64,000 nucleotides of DNA from Rhodopseudomonas_A palustris_F (GCF_000013745.1 NC_007925.1:124001-188000), one strand, 5' to 3'. Positions 37,301 to 46,316 are shown, numbered from the stretch's first letter. Program-made: numbers and translations. The notes: generated by a model not told the origin, from the letters alone.

Positions 37301-38077
37301 TTAGTGCTCTAACGGTGGTTCCATTTTGAGCGCCGGCTGAGTCTGGTTCTCTGTCAGTCGAATACCCCGCGGGGGAACGAACACGGTCTTTATGTACACA
37401 ACGGGGTTGTTTGAAGTTCCGGCCATTCGGGCATTCGCATCGAACGTGAGGCCTTCAAGAAAGTCCTCCTGTTCACCGGTCTGACGCGGAGGTAGTCCTA
37501 TCGTCGGGCCAAACGCCCCGGTCTTATTCGGCTGTGGCCACAACGGAGGAATATTCTCGAATACGAGCCCGGCATGCAACACTTGGATTTCTTGCTGTTG
37601 CAAGTCCCGCTCGATCGCTTCGAGTTCGAGCCGCACCATTGCCAATTCCAGGCGCCGCTTTTCGGGTTTGGCCGGAGTCTCGTTCAACTCATCAAGGTGC
37701 TTGATGACGCGGGCGATCTTGCCCGGCGTTTTCGTCCGTCGTTCGGCTCGGAAGGTCTGTTCCGGCTTCGCCTTCGACTTCTCCAGGAAGGTCGTATTGA
37801 CGTACCCGCCAAATTCCCGAGCGTCACTTACCAGTGCGATCGTGCCGGTTCGTAGGTTCGGGTACGCTGCAATGGCAGCGGCTAGGCTCGCGGCAACCGT
37901 AAACCACGCCTTAGCGGATCCTTCCTCGATCCGTACCTGGAGCCAGACATCGCCGCCGTAAACCCGCTGGGCAATCTCAACAGCAGCAGCTTGGCTTGAT
38001 TCGCCGATGTCTATCAGACGGCCACGGGACGCCAGATACGGGTTTAAGTGAATGTACCCCTCGCCAAGCGTCGCCAT
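37301..38077 (-). CDS. protein of unknown function with coiled-coil segment
   Basis: The 258-aa protein has an N-terminal region with a moderately hydrophobic stretch (AWFTVAASLAAAIAAYPNLR, about 57-76). A Lys/Glu-rich, probably coiled-coil segment follows (RRLELAMVRLELEAIERDLQ, about 141-160), and a Pro-rich C-terminus. I recognise no family. It lies 49 nt upstream of the methyltransferase gene in the same direction and may be the first gene of the SIR2 operon, perhaps supplying the sensor or adaptor the SIR2 protein lacks. Confidence 0.55.
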   Translation of the reverse strand: MATLGEGYIHLNPYLASRGRLIDIGESSQAAAVEIAQRVYGGDVWLQVRIEEGSAKAWFTVAASLAAAIAAYPNLRTGTIALVSDAREFGGYVNTTFLEKSKAKPEQTFRAERRTKTPGKIARVIKHLDELNETPAKPEKRRLELAMVRLELEAIERDLQQQEIQVLHAGLVFENIPPLWPQPNKTGAFGPTIGLPPRQTGEQEDFLEGLTFDANARMAGTSNNPVVYIKTVFVPPRGIRLTENQTQPALKMEPPLEH

Positions 38078-38129
38078 CTATCCCCAGCCCCGTTCATCTC
38101 TCGCCTTCAGGTGGCATGCTACACTACTT

Positions 38130-38623
38130 CTATGGTTCAGTGTAAGTATAAGCCCAGTCGTCGATGCTGATCACTGGCGGCGACGAACCACGACGTCGCA
38201 CGGTTCGGAGCAATGTATAGTTGCTGACCCTGATCTCGATTCGTCTCGCCAACGCGGCTGCGGGGCGGCCGCCCAACGCAATGGCGAGACAGAACACGAC
38301 CTCCTCCAGCCGGCAGTTTGGCGAGCCTTCGGTGAGACAGCGCCGTCCAATCGCTCCGCGAACGTCATTAGGCAGCACGAGGCGGTGTCGCAAAAGAAGC
38401 GCCTGACGCGAACGAAAAGTCGCACGCCTCGCCCCCCGATAGGCAGGTCATCCAATTTTCGGATGTACTGGCTATGAACCCGCCCGCTGCCAGCTCCGCA
38501 GTCTGGACACTGGCCTCGCGCGGGCTCCCGATGCGTCAGAATGGTCATGCCCGCCTCTCCATACTCGACACCCTCGACGGCGAGTCCGGGTGGCACAAGT
38601 CGGGCGAAATCGAAGGAAGTCAT
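38130..38623 (-). pseudogene. ISL3-family transposase fragment, frameshifted
   Basis: The N-terminal part reads CPDCGAGSGRVHSQYIRKLD and RRFFCDTASC, the ISL3 zinc-finger region. The sequence after about residue 95 continues in another frame (EVVFCLAIALGGRPAAALAR, then PVISIDDWAY, the beginning of the DDE domain) and is cut off at 38130. It separates the SIR2 module from the conjugation module. Confidence 0.75.
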
Positions 38624-38726
38624 GGCCCCGCTCCGAATCGAAAATGAAGCCGAGCTGAATCCGCGATTTCACCAAATGTGAGTCAGACCCCTTATTCCAC
38701 GCCGAAACACACTGAGATCAGCCTGA

Positions 38727-38987
38727 TCAGTCCTGTGGCATTTCATCGGAGATGGTGGCGCATCTGTGGCGGTCCACAGCGAATGCCTCCTTCCCCTTCG
38801 CGGCCCACAGCACTCGGGCTTGTTCGGCCTGATCGCTTTTGAGCTTGTTGGCCATCCAGAGCAGCGCGCCGAGGATGATGGCGCGATCATCGCCGGTCAG
38901 CTCCACGATGCCGGCTTTGACGACGAGACCGCCGAGTTCAATGAGATTCCGCGTGCGCTTGCGGCGCTCGACTTGCCACGCGCGCAT
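38727..38987 (-). CDS. traD: conjugal transfer protein TraD
   Basis: The 86-aa protein starts MRAWQVERRKRTRNLIELGG and contains LVVKAGIVELTGDDRAIILG and RVLWAAKGKEAF, matching the small TraD proteins of Ti-type/rhizobial transfer regions (not the F-plasmid coupling protein). It lies 1 nt after traC, facing away from traA, the usual Dtr order. It probably assists relaxosome assembly at oriT. Confidence 0.8.
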   Translation of the reverse strand: MRAWQVERRKRTRNLIELGGLVVKAGIVELTGDDRAIILGALLWMANKLKSDQAEQARVLWAAKGKEAFAVDRHRCATISDEMPQD

Positions 38988-38988
38988 A

Positions 38989-39318
38989 TCATGCCGCGCC
39001 CTTGCTGCTTGTTGACGATTGTGCGCGGCTTGGTTGCGCAGAAGCGCCGTCCGTGTCGTGGTCAGTTGCCGGTGCAGTTCGCCGTGCCCGGCTCTGAAAG
39101 AACGCGGACCCGCGCTTGGCCCATGCCTCCCTCTTTCCGGTGTCCTTCGTCTCAGTCAGGACGATTAGTTCTCCCGCCAGTTCGTCGGCGCTGAGGACGT
39201 CGGCTCCGGTGGCGATCACCAGTTCGCCGAGTTGCTGCACCTTGCGAGTTTTCAGTTCTCGCGCCTTGTCATGAAGTGCTTTCAGTTCCCCGTCAAAATC
39301 CCGCGGCTTGCGCATCAT
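38989..39318 (-). CDS. traC: conjugal transfer protein TraC
   Basis: From ATG 39318 the frame gives 109 aa: MMRKPRDFDGELKALHDKAR, then LGELVIATGADVLSADELAG and KREAWAKRGSAFF, characteristic of TraC of the Ti-type Dtr region, an accessory oriT-binding protein. The much longer upstream open frame is the antisense shadow of traA. It is separated from traA by the candidate oriT. Confidence 0.82.
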   Translation of the reverse strand: MMRKPRDFDGELKALHDKARELKTRKVQQLGELVIATGADVLSADELAGELIVLTETKDTGKREAWAKRGSAFFQSRARRTAPATDHDTDGASAQPSRAQSSTSSKGAA

Positions 39319-39420
39319 GTTCTCCGGCAATGTTGATGGAGCGAGGATAGTTGAGCAGCCTGCAGAATGCTCTAATGTTGCCGGGACGGTTTGAGACGGC
39401 GTAGTCCCGTACGAGATTTT

Positions 39421-39460
39421 TTCGAGGGAGGGCGCGCTTATACGTCGTTCCGACGTACGC
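39421..39460. other. candidate oriT (nic region plus hairpin)
   Basis: Between divergent traC and traA the minus strand reads TAAGCGCGCCCT at about 39429-39440, close to the IncQ/Ti nic core TAAGTGCGCCCT. The adjacent perfect hairpin TACGTCG-TTC-CGACGTA lies at 39441-39457. Position and motif both fit the origin of transfer recognised by TraA. Nicking is inferred. Confidence 0.65.
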
Positions 39461-39486
39461 TCCGCCGTGGCAATGATCTGGTCGCG

Positions 39487-42400
39487 ATGGCGATCTATCA
39501 TCTTCACGTCAAGGTCATTGGCCGCAAGTCTGGCTCCAGCGCGGTGGCGTCGGCCGCCTACCGCTCGGGCTCGCGTTTGCGCGACGAGCGCCTGGACCGC
39601 AGCCAAGACTTTTCCGCCAAGCGCGGCGTCGTCCATTCCGAGGTGATGCTGCCGGACAATGCGCCGGCGGCATGGAGCGACCGCGAGCGGCTCTGGAACG
39701 ATGTCGAAGCCTTCGAAGTTCGCAAGGATGCGCAGCTTGCCCGCGAGGTCGAGTTCGCCATTCCGCGCGAGATGACGCAAGCGCAAGGCATCGAACTGGC
39801 CCGCGACTTCGTGCAGTCGGAGTTCGTCGGTTTTGGCATGATCGCCGATCTCAATGTGCATTGGGACATCGGCGAGGACGGCATGCCCAAACCTCATGCC
39901 CATGTCATGCTGACGATGCGGCAAATCAACGTCAACGGGGACGAGAATGGCTTCGGCCCGAAGGTGCGGGATTGGAACCGCACGGAGATGGTCGAGCGTT
40001 GGCGCGAACGGTGGGCCGAGCTTGCCAACAAACGTCTGGCCGAGCTCGACATCGACGCCCGCATCGACCATCGCAGCTTCGAGGCGCAGGGGATCGGGCT
40101 GGAGCCGCAAAGCCAGATCGGCGCGTCCGCGCAGCGGATCGAAGGCGAAGGGGTCGAGGCCGCCGACCGCGCGGAGATGCACCGCGAGATCGCGCGCGGC
40201 AACGGCGAGCGCATTATTGCCGATCCGTCCATCGCACTGGACGCGATCACGCATCAGCAATCGACCTTCACGCCGCGCGACATGGCAAAGTTTGCGCATC
40301 GGCACAGCGACGGGATCGACCAGTTCAACGCAGTGATGGGCGCGATGCGCGGCGCGCCCGATCTGGTCGAACTCGGACAGGACGGGCGCGGTGAGGACCG
40401 TTTCACCACCCGCGACATGATCGAGGCCGAACAGCGCCTGCACCGCGCTGCCGAACTCATGGCCGAGCGGGAACGCCATGAGGTGAACGACGCGGACAGG
40501 CAGGCGGCGCTCGTGCGTGCGGAAGCGCGCGGCCTTGTCCTGTCCGGCGAGCAGGCCGATGCGCTGGCGCATGTCACGGACGGGCGCGATCTCGGGATCG
40601 TGGTCGGCCATGCCGGAACGGGAAAGAGCACGATGCTGGGCATGGCGCGGGAGGCATGGGAGGCGGCGGGTTACGAGGTCCGGGGCGTGGCGCTTTCGGG
40701 TATCGCCGCCGAGAATCTCGAAGGCGGATCGGGCATTGCGTCACGCACCATCGCCAGCATGGAACATGGCTGGGGCCAGGGCCGCGACCTGCTCAGCGCG
40801 CGCGATGTGTTGGTGATCGACGAGGCCGGCATGGTCGGCACGCGCCAGCTGGAGCGCGTGCTGTCCCATGCCGCCGAGGCTGGCGCAAAGGTAGTGCTGG
40901 TCGGCGATCCGCAACAGCTGCAATCCATCGAAGCGGGCGCGGCCTTCCGCTCGATTCATGAGCGCCACGGCGGCGTCGAGATCGGCGAGGTGCGCCGCCA
41001 ACGCGAGGATTGGCAGCGCGACGCCACGCGCGACCTGGCGACTGGCAAGACCGGCGCAGCGATCGATGCCTATGACAAGAACGGCATGGCGCATCCTGCG
41101 GCGTCCCGCGAGCAGGCGCGCGACGATTTGATCGACCGCTGGGACCGCGACCGGCAGGCATCACCGGACCGCAGCCGCATTATCCTCACCCACACCAACG
41201 ACGAGGTGCGCGCGCTCAACGAGGGGGCGCGAGAGCGGATGCGAGCAGCGGGCGATCTCGGCGAGGATGTGCGTGTCACGGTCGAACGCGGCGCGCGCTG
41301 CTTCGCCACCGGGGATCGCATCATGTTCCTGCAAAACGAACGCGGCCTTGGCGTGAAGAACGGAACGCTCGGAACCGTCGAACAGGTCAGCGCGCTGTCC
41401 ATGTCGGCGCGCATCGACGATGGCCGTTCCGTTGAATTCGACCTGAAGGATTACAACCGCATCGACCACGGCTATGCCGCGACCATCCACAAGGCGCAGG
41501 GCATGACGGTGGACCGGACCCATGTGCTGGCAACGCCGGGCATGGATGCCCACGGCAGCTATGTCGCCCTATCGCGTCACCGCGACAGCACGGACCTGCA
41601 TTATGGCCGTGACGACTTCGCCAGCCAGGACCGGCTGGTTCGTGCCCTGTCGCGCGCCCGGGCCAAGGACATGGCGTCGGATTACGAGCGCGCCGAACCG
41701 ATTCAGGGCTACGCCGAGCGGCGCGGCATCACTTTCCGCGAGCGTGTCGCCGAGATCGTCCAGAAACTCGTGCCGGAGAAGCTACGCGGTATGTTTGACG
41801 GCCTGCGCTTTCCTGGAGATGTGTCCGGCCACGATGGTGGACGGAGGCCAGAGCGGGAAACGCCGGAAAGGGAAAGCGCCACGGCGGCGGTCCGGCGAAC
41901 GACGGATGCGCCGGAAAGGACCGTGGCAGCGGACACGGACGTGGCGCTGCGTCAAGCTCGCACCAAGGCGCTCATCCGCCACGCCCGCGCCGTGAATGCG
42001 ATCTTCGAGATGCAGCAGCAGGGCGGCAAGGCCAGCTCGGAGCAGGTGAAGGAATTGCAGGAGGCCCGCAAGGAGTTCGAGGCGGTGCGGCCCTATGGAT
42101 CGCACGACGCCGAAGCCGCCTACAAGACGAACCCGGATCTCGCAGAGCAAGCCGCTTCGGGCAATCCCGCCCGCGCGATCCGCGCCCTGCAACTTGAAAC
42201 CGAGCTGCGGACCGATCCAAGCCGCCGCGCCGACCGCTTCGTAGAGCGTTGGCAGAAGCTCGATCAGACCAGCCAGCACCAGTATCAGGCGGGCGACATG
42301 TCGGGCTACAAATCAACGCGGGCGGCGATGGGTGACATGGCCAAGAACTTAGAGCGCGATCCGCAGCTTGAATCCATTCTCGCGGGCCGCAAGCAACAAC

Positions 42401-42495
42401 TCGGCATCGCGTTCGAAACAGGCCGCCGGCTCGGCCAGGAACTGGCGTTCACCCACGGCATCGATCTCGGCAGAGGACGAGGGATCGGGCTCTGA
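39487..42495 (+). CDS. traA: Ti-type conjugative relaxase/helicase TraA
   Basis: This full-length 1002-aa MobQ-family protein starts with MAIYHLHVKVIGRKSG. The nicking domain has the catalytic tyrosine in SAAYRSG (Tyr25) and metal-binding histidines in NVHWD and PKPHAHVML (His125, His137, His139). A RecD-like helicase follows with Walker A VVGHAGTGKST near residue 373, VLVIDEAGMVG, VLVGDPQQLQ and the C-terminal ATIHKAQGMTVD. It nicks oriT and unwinds the transferred strand. ATG 39487 is the family start. No frameshift is visible, so the island may still be mobilised by a co-resident transfer system. Confidence 0.92.
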   Translation: MAIYHLHVKVIGRKSGSSAVASAAYRSGSRLRDERLDRSQDFSAKRGVVHSEVMLPDNAPAAWSDRERLWNDVEAFEVRKDAQLAREVEFAIPREMTQAQGIELARDFVQSEFVGFGMIADLNVHWDIGEDGMPKPHAHVMLTMRQINVNGDENGFGPKVRDWNRTEMVERWRERWAELANKRLAELDIDARIDHRSFEAQGIGLEPQSQIGASAQRIEGEGVEAADRAEMHREIARGNGERIIADPSIALDAITHQQSTFTPRDMAKFAHRHSDGIDQFNAVMGAMRGAPDLVELGQDGRGEDRFTTRDMIEAEQRLHRAAELMAERERHEVNDADRQAALVRAEARGLVLSGEQADALAHVTDGRDLGIVVGHAGTGKSTMLGMAREAWEAAGYEVRGVALSGIAAENLEGGSGIASRTIASMEHGWGQGRDLLSARDVLVIDEAGMVGTRQLERVLSHAAEAGAKVVLVGDPQQLQSIEAGAAFRSIHERHGGVEIGEVRRQREDWQRDATRDLATGKTGAAIDAYDKNGMAHPAASREQARDDLIDRWDRDRQASPDRSRIILTHTNDEVRALNEGARERMRAAGDLGEDVRVTVERGARCFATGDRIMFLQNERGLGVKNGTLGTVEQVSALSMSARIDDGRSVEFDLKDYNRIDHGYAATIHKAQGMTVDRTHVLATPGMDAHGSYVALSRHRDSTDLHYGRDDFASQDRLVRALSRARAKDMASDYERAEPIQGYAERRGITFRERVAEIVQKLVPEKLRGMFDGLRFPGDVSGHDGGRRPERETPERESATAAVRRTTDAPERTVAADTDVALRQARTKALIRHARAVNAIFEMQQQGGKASSEQVKELQEARKEFEAVRPYGSHDAEAAYKTNPDLAEQAASGNPARAIRALQLETELRTDPSRRADRFVERWQKLDQTSQHQYQAGDMSGYKSTRAAMGDMAKNLERDPQLESILAGRKQQLGIAFETGRRLGQELAFTHGIDLGRGRGIGL

Positions 42496-42678
42496 TCTGA
42501 TGCATGTCGTTGTCCCAGAACACCGCCACACTTTTGGCCGGCGTGCATCGATCACGCCGATCAGAAGTATTTGCCGCCGATTCTACGCCCGGCTTCGGCG
42601 ACGCGCAAAATACTCTTGCATGCGCGTCACCGCTTGCTCTGTCTGGGTCAGGAATAGTCAGCAGGAGGCCGCGCGGCC

Positions 42679-42894
42679 ATGCGCGAACCAGATCGTATCA
42701 TCCGTCTGAAAACTGTCCTTTCCCGGACCGGACTGTCCCGATCCACCATCTACCGCAAGATCACCGAGGGGACATTCCCGGCCCAGATCAGGATCAGCGT
42801 CAACGGCGCAGGCTGGCATGAATCTGAAATCAATCGCTGGATCGCAGATCCCGTCTCATGGCGTCCGAAACACGAGTTCGATAATGCCCGGTGA
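42679..42894 (+). CDS. AlpA-family excisionase/regulator
   Basis: The 71-aa protein contains RLKTVLSRTGLSRSTIYRKI, the MerR-like HTH of AlpA, followed by PAQIRISVNGAGWHESEIN and RWI. AlpA proteins activate integrase or act as directionality factors for excision. Its location between the relaxase and the integrase gene fits this role. Confidence 0.8.
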   Translation: MREPDRIIRLKTVLSRTGLSRSTIYRKITEGTFPAQIRISVNGAGWHESEINRWIADPVSWRPKHEFDNAR

Positions 42895-43201
42895 GGTCGG
42901 TGATTGTACCATTTTCTCGCTGGTCCGTCAGGCTCCACAACCAAACCCGAAGCTCGGAAGTCCGCGGGCCTTGCAGCGGCGCGCCAGCCACCATCGACAG
43001 GATCTCTGCCACTTCCAGAACCGTCTTTCCACGCCACCGGGCGTGTTCGAAACGTAGGGCAGCGCGATGATGCCGAGGCTTCATCTCCTACCGCTTTCGG
43101 CCAGGACGGCCTCAGCGCGGGACACAACCGGCGTGTGGCCGACGTAGACGACCTTCGGATAGCCCCGTTTTATCTGACGCCCTGCTTCCCCGGTTTCATG
43201 A
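42895..43201. other. region between alpA and the integrase gene, no assigned gene
   Basis: A minus-strand open frame (42830-43084) overlaps alpA antisense and is not convincing. I see no other support for a gene. The 3' ends of alpA and the integrase gene converge here, so terminators are expected. Confidence 0.4.
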
Positions 43202-44491
43202 CTACGCTCGGAACGCCACGACGGTGTCACCGCTGCTGGAAGGTCGGGCGCAATAGTCGGCCCAGTCCTCCATCATCCGGTTGCGCAGGTCGAGAAACGT
43301 CGTGCGCCGATAGGCCGCGACCACTTCGTCGCTGACCTTGTGCGCAAGCGCAGCTTCGGCGACGGGATCGTCATAGCCGTGTTCTGCAGCCCAATCGCGG
43401 AACGACGACCTGAAGCCGTGCGGAACGATTTCGCGGTCGAGCTTGGGATCGATCCAGCGCCGCTCCAGCTCATTCATCCTGTCGATCACCGCGGCCATCG
43501 AAGCGTCACTCAGTGGCTTACCCTTGGTGTTGGGGAAGATGTACTCGCTGTCATCCTTCGTGGCTTCCATGCGATCAAGCACGGCGAGGGCCGCCTTGCT
43601 CAATGGCACTCTGTGTTCGGCATCGCTCTTCATGAGTGCGGCCGGAATGGTCCAGACTGATGTCTGCCGATCGATCTGGTCCCATTTTGCCGCCACTGCG
43701 TTGCCCGGCCTGACGGCCGTCAAGATTTGAAACTCAAGAGCCGCCGCAGCGGCACCATCACGCTCGCGCAGCTTGCGCATGAAGTCGGGCAATTGCCTGT
43801 AAGGCAGCGCCGGATGATTGCGGACCTTGCGAACCTTCGACGTGGCCGGGAGCAGGTTATCGAGATGCCCCTTCCAGCGTGCCGGGTTTTCGCCGTTGAA
43901 CTCGCCCTTCGCCTTGGCGGCATCGATCACCTGCTCGATGCGACTGCGAATGCGGGTGGCCGTTTCGGTCTTGCTTGCCCAGATCGGCTCGATGATCCGC
44001 AGGACCAGCGTCGTATCAATCGCGCCGATGGGAAGATCACGGATCGTCTTGCAGTAGTCGTTCTTGCTTGGCTTGCCCTTTTGGTCGACGCCTAGCAACG
44101 TCATCACCCATTGGTCGGCGTGCTTGGCATTCTTCCAGCCGGCCCGATTGGCTTTGATGAACCGCTTGGCCGCCTCGCCGAACGTGATCGCCTTGGCCGC
44201 TTCGATGCGGGCGGCGGCTTCCGCTTGGCGCTTTGCCTGGATGGGGTCACCGCCATTGCGGCGGACCTTGCGCGCTCCGGTCGCCTTCTCTCGCGCCTCT
44301 TCAAGGCCCACGTCACGCAGCGAACCTAAGCCATGCCAATGTGTGCGGCCGTGGAGCTTGTATCGAAACAGCCAGCTCTTTGAGCCGCCCTCGGCGATCT
44401 GCAGATAAAGCCCGCCGCCGTCAGCGTGCATACCTCGCCGAGACAAATGCTCGACCGTCTTGACGGTCAGTTTTCCGAATCCCCGCGCCAT
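43202..44491 (-). CDS. tyrosine-type site-specific integrase
   Basis: From ATG 44491 the 429-aa protein has the P4-type integrase layout. The N-terminal DUF4102-like arm-binding domain includes SRRGMHADGGGLYLQIAEGG and GLGSLRDVGLEEAREKA. A SAM-like core-binding domain spans about 105-220. The catalytic domain has Arg261 (TAVRPGN), Lys288, His358-x-x-Arg361 (HGFRSS), His384 and nucleophile Tyr394 (AAYRRTTF). The gene abuts the 3' end of tRNA-Ser(CGA), its likely target, and has repeat sites just upstream. It looks intact. Confidence 0.93.
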   Translation of the reverse strand: MARGFGKLTVKTVEHLSRRGMHADGGGLYLQIAEGGSKSWLFRYKLHGRTHWHGLGSLRDVGLEEAREKATGARKVRRNGGDPIQAKRQAEAAARIEAAKAITFGEAAKRFIKANRAGWKNAKHADQWVMTLLGVDQKGKPSKNDYCKTIRDLPIGAIDTTLVLRIIEPIWASKTETATRIRSRIEQVIDAAKAKGEFNGENPARWKGHLDNLLPATSKVRKVRNHPALPYRQLPDFMRKLRERDGAAAAALEFQILTAVRPGNAVAAKWDQIDRQTSVWTIPAALMKSDAEHRVPLSKAALAVLDRMEATKDDSEYIFPNTKGKPLSDASMAAVIDRMNELERRWIDPKLDREIVPHGFRSSFRDWAAEHGYDDPVAEAALAHKVSDEVVAAYRRTTFLDLRNRMMEDWADYCARPSSSGDTVVAFRA

Positions 44492-44508
44492 AAGCCGGCA
44501 CCTTAGAT

Positions 44509-44530
44509 CTACATACACCCCTACATACAC
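44509..44530. repeat. tandem CTACATACAC sites upstream of the integrase gene
   Basis: CTACATACAC occurs at 44509-44518 and 44521-44530, a 12-nt period, between the integrase start and the tRNA. The decamer recurs at 10769 on the opposite island edge. They may be arm-type or regulatory sites for the integrase. Confidence 0.4.
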
Positions 44531-44655
44531 TTAGGCGTGAGATTTGGCGATACACGCTGGAGCGGAGTGGCACGCCAAAGCTCTAGTATATAGCTGTTAT
44601 TACTGCGATTTGTGTCGGAAATTGGGATTAAATGGAATGTGCTGAAATAGCGTTC

Positions 44656-44745
44656 TGGCGGAGAGGGAGGGATTCGAACCCCCGATAGGCTTGCACCTAT
44701 GCCGCATTTCGAGTGCGGTGCATTCGACCACTCTGCCACCTCTCC
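44656..44745 (-). tRNA. tRNA-Ser(CGA)
   Basis: The minus-strand sequence folds as a class II tRNA. Acceptor GGAGAGG pairs with CCTCTCC. The anticodon stem CCGCA/TGCGG encloses loop CTCGAAA (anticodon CGA, serine UCG). A long variable arm ATAGG/CCTAT and T-arm GGGGG-TTCGAAT-CCCTC follow, and CCA is encoded. The neighbouring integrase faces its 3' end, so the tRNA was rebuilt after integration and remains functional. Confidence 0.95.
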
Positions 44746-44746
44746 G

Positions 44747-45134
44747 CGGTGCAGGGGCAGGCGCGAACGCCTGCAGTCGCGCGGAGTTCTAGGCGAGCGG
44801 AGCCGAACAGACAAGGCGGGGTGAGCCGGATATTTTCATCCGGCCGGTTTTCGGTGCCAACTTGCCGCCCCGCGGCGCGAGGGTCGATCGGGACCGAGTT
44901 CACGGCGCGTTGCTGGCCACGGAATTCGCAGGTCCTCTGCCGGGCGGTGCATCGTGCCCGAAACCGGTCCGCGCCGGTGGCCGGGTCGCCGAAGCGCTGC
45001 GATATAAGTGGCCCGACCAGGCCTCCGCCGAGTCGCCACCGGCTGGTCTCGCACCGTGGTCCCGCACGCCGCGGTGGCGGGAGAGCGGCCGGCGAGCGCA
45101 GTTGCCGAACGTGCCGGCCGGCGGGCGGCCGGCC
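44747..45134. other. intergenic region right of tRNA-Ser
   Basis: No gene is supported. The tRNA promoter and the 3' flank of the ROK gene lie here. GC content returns to the high chromosomal level. Confidence 0.5.
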
Positions 45135-46316
45135 TCAGTCCTTGTCTTTCTTGTCCTTTTTCTCTTTGTCTTTGTCTTTTTCGTTATCCTTGCTCTTCCC
45201 CTTGTCGGCCTCTTTGTCCTTCTCCTTGGCCTTTTCGACGTCCTTGTCTTTCTTGACCTTGGGTTTGCGGTTGGTGAATCGGGCGTTGCCGAGCCCGGTG
45301 CCGATGGTCAGGACGCCCCAGCGCTCGAACTGCTGCATAAACGGCACTTCGCTGAGGCCCTGGGCGACGCCGTCATTGTGCATCAGCACCGCGGTATCAT
45401 GGTCTCCGATCACCGGAATGCCCTCGATCAGGCTGGTCGGCAGATGAAAACGGCTGCTTTCCCAATTGCCTGGCAGGTTCTGCGCGCCCTTTTCGATCGA
45501 GCCGTCGGCGTTGATCACACCGGGACAAGAGATCCCGATGAACGGCGCCAGCCTGAAGCCCTCGGCCTCGGCGGCGCCGATCAGGTCTTTGAGCATCTTG
45601 ACGAGCCGCTTCACCGCGCCCTCGCGGGTCGGCTCTTCCTCGGCGTGCCGCCACAGCTCTGATTTCCAGACCACCGCTTTCGACAGGTCGGGGGCCTTCT
45701 TCCAGCGGGTCTCGACCACCCCGCAGCGGATGTTGGAGCCGCCGATGTCCACCGCCAGGATGCTGTCGTGGGCCTCGAAGATCCACGATGGCGCCAGATG
45801 CAGGCAGCCGATCAGCCCGGCCTCGTCGGGATGATAGCGGATCGGCACCAGATCGACCGCGATGCCCTCGGATTTCAGGATGATGTCGGTGCGGGCGATC
45901 GCCAATTCGCCGAGCCGGCTCTGCCGGAAACCGCCGCCGACCACGATGCATTCGGTGCCGGCCCAGGCCTTGGTCTTCATGAAGCGGCGGGTCACATAGG
46001 CCAGTTCCTGGGCGAATTCCTCGATCGCGCTGTGCACCACCGCCACCGCGCCGACGTCGTCGCCGGTCAGAATGGCGTCGAGCTCATGCTTGTTGATGTC
46101 CTCGGTGGATTTCTTGCCGAACGGGTCGTCGCCGTTCTTGCGCAGCGGCTTGCGCCAGCCGTCGAGGATCTTCTGGAACGCCCCCCTGCTGGCGCGGTCG
46201 CCGAGAAAGCCTTCATCGTCCTTGAGCTCGATATTGTAACTGTCGACCTCCACCGATGGCAGGCGCGTCGCGCCGTGGTTGCCGATGCCGGTTGCCGTCA
46301 GTGTGTCGTCAGCCAT
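45135..46316 (-). CDS. ROK-family protein with lysine/aspartate-rich tail
   Basis: The 393-aa protein contains an actin-like sugar-kinase/ROK core: SILAVDIGGSNIRCGVVE (phosphate loop), FIGISCPGVINADGSI, GDHDTAVLMHNDG and VLTIGTGLGNARF. ROK proteins phosphorylate sugars or regulate transcription; no HTH is seen at the N-terminus. About 120 N-terminal residues before the core region are unusual and include a VVGGGFRQSRLGELA segment. The last 45 residues are nearly all Lys, Asp and Glu (repeats of KDKDK/EKDKE), probably disordered. It lies alone upstream of the ribosomal-protein operon, divergently. Confidence 0.75.
   Translation of the reverse strand: MADDTLTATGIGNHGATRLPSVEVDSYNIELKDDEGFLGDRASRGAFQKILDGWRKPLRKNGDDPFGKKSTEDINKHELDAILTGDDVGAVAVVHSAIEEFAQELAYVTRRFMKTKAWAGTECIVVGGGFRQSRLGELAIARTDIILKSEGIAVDLVPIRYHPDEAGLIGCLHLAPSWIFEAHDSILAVDIGGSNIRCGVVETRWKKAPDLSKAVVWKSELWRHAEEEPTREGAVKRLVKMLKDLIGAAEAEGFRLAPFIGISCPGVINADGSIEKGAQNLPGNWESSRFHLPTSLIEGIPVIGDHDTAVLMHNDGVAQGLSEVPFMQQFERWGVLTIGTGLGNARFTNRKPKVKKDKDVEKAKEKDKEADKGKSKDNEKDKDKEKKDKKDKD

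Larger units (their letters stand above)
11299..44658. mobile_element. composite genomic island at tRNA-Ser(CGA)
   Basis: The island runs from a tRNA-like scar to an integrase abutting the 3' end of an intact tRNA-Ser. It contains phage, conjugation, transposase and defence-type genes, all foreign to the flanking housekeeping gene order, with uneven base composition and several layers of insertion. The right end is well supported by integrase plus tRNA. The left end is less certain because the tRNA-like sequence is not an exact direct repeat, and the prophage remnant might predate the integrase-bearing element. Confidence 0.65.

Noticed and set aside
39319..40611. upstream part of the long minus-strand frame leading into traC
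   Set aside because: Antisense to traA; TraC homology begins only at ATG 39318.
42830..43084. 84-aa minus-strand open frame overlapping alpA
   Set aside because: Overlaps a well-supported plus-strand gene and has no recognised motif or ribosome-binding site.
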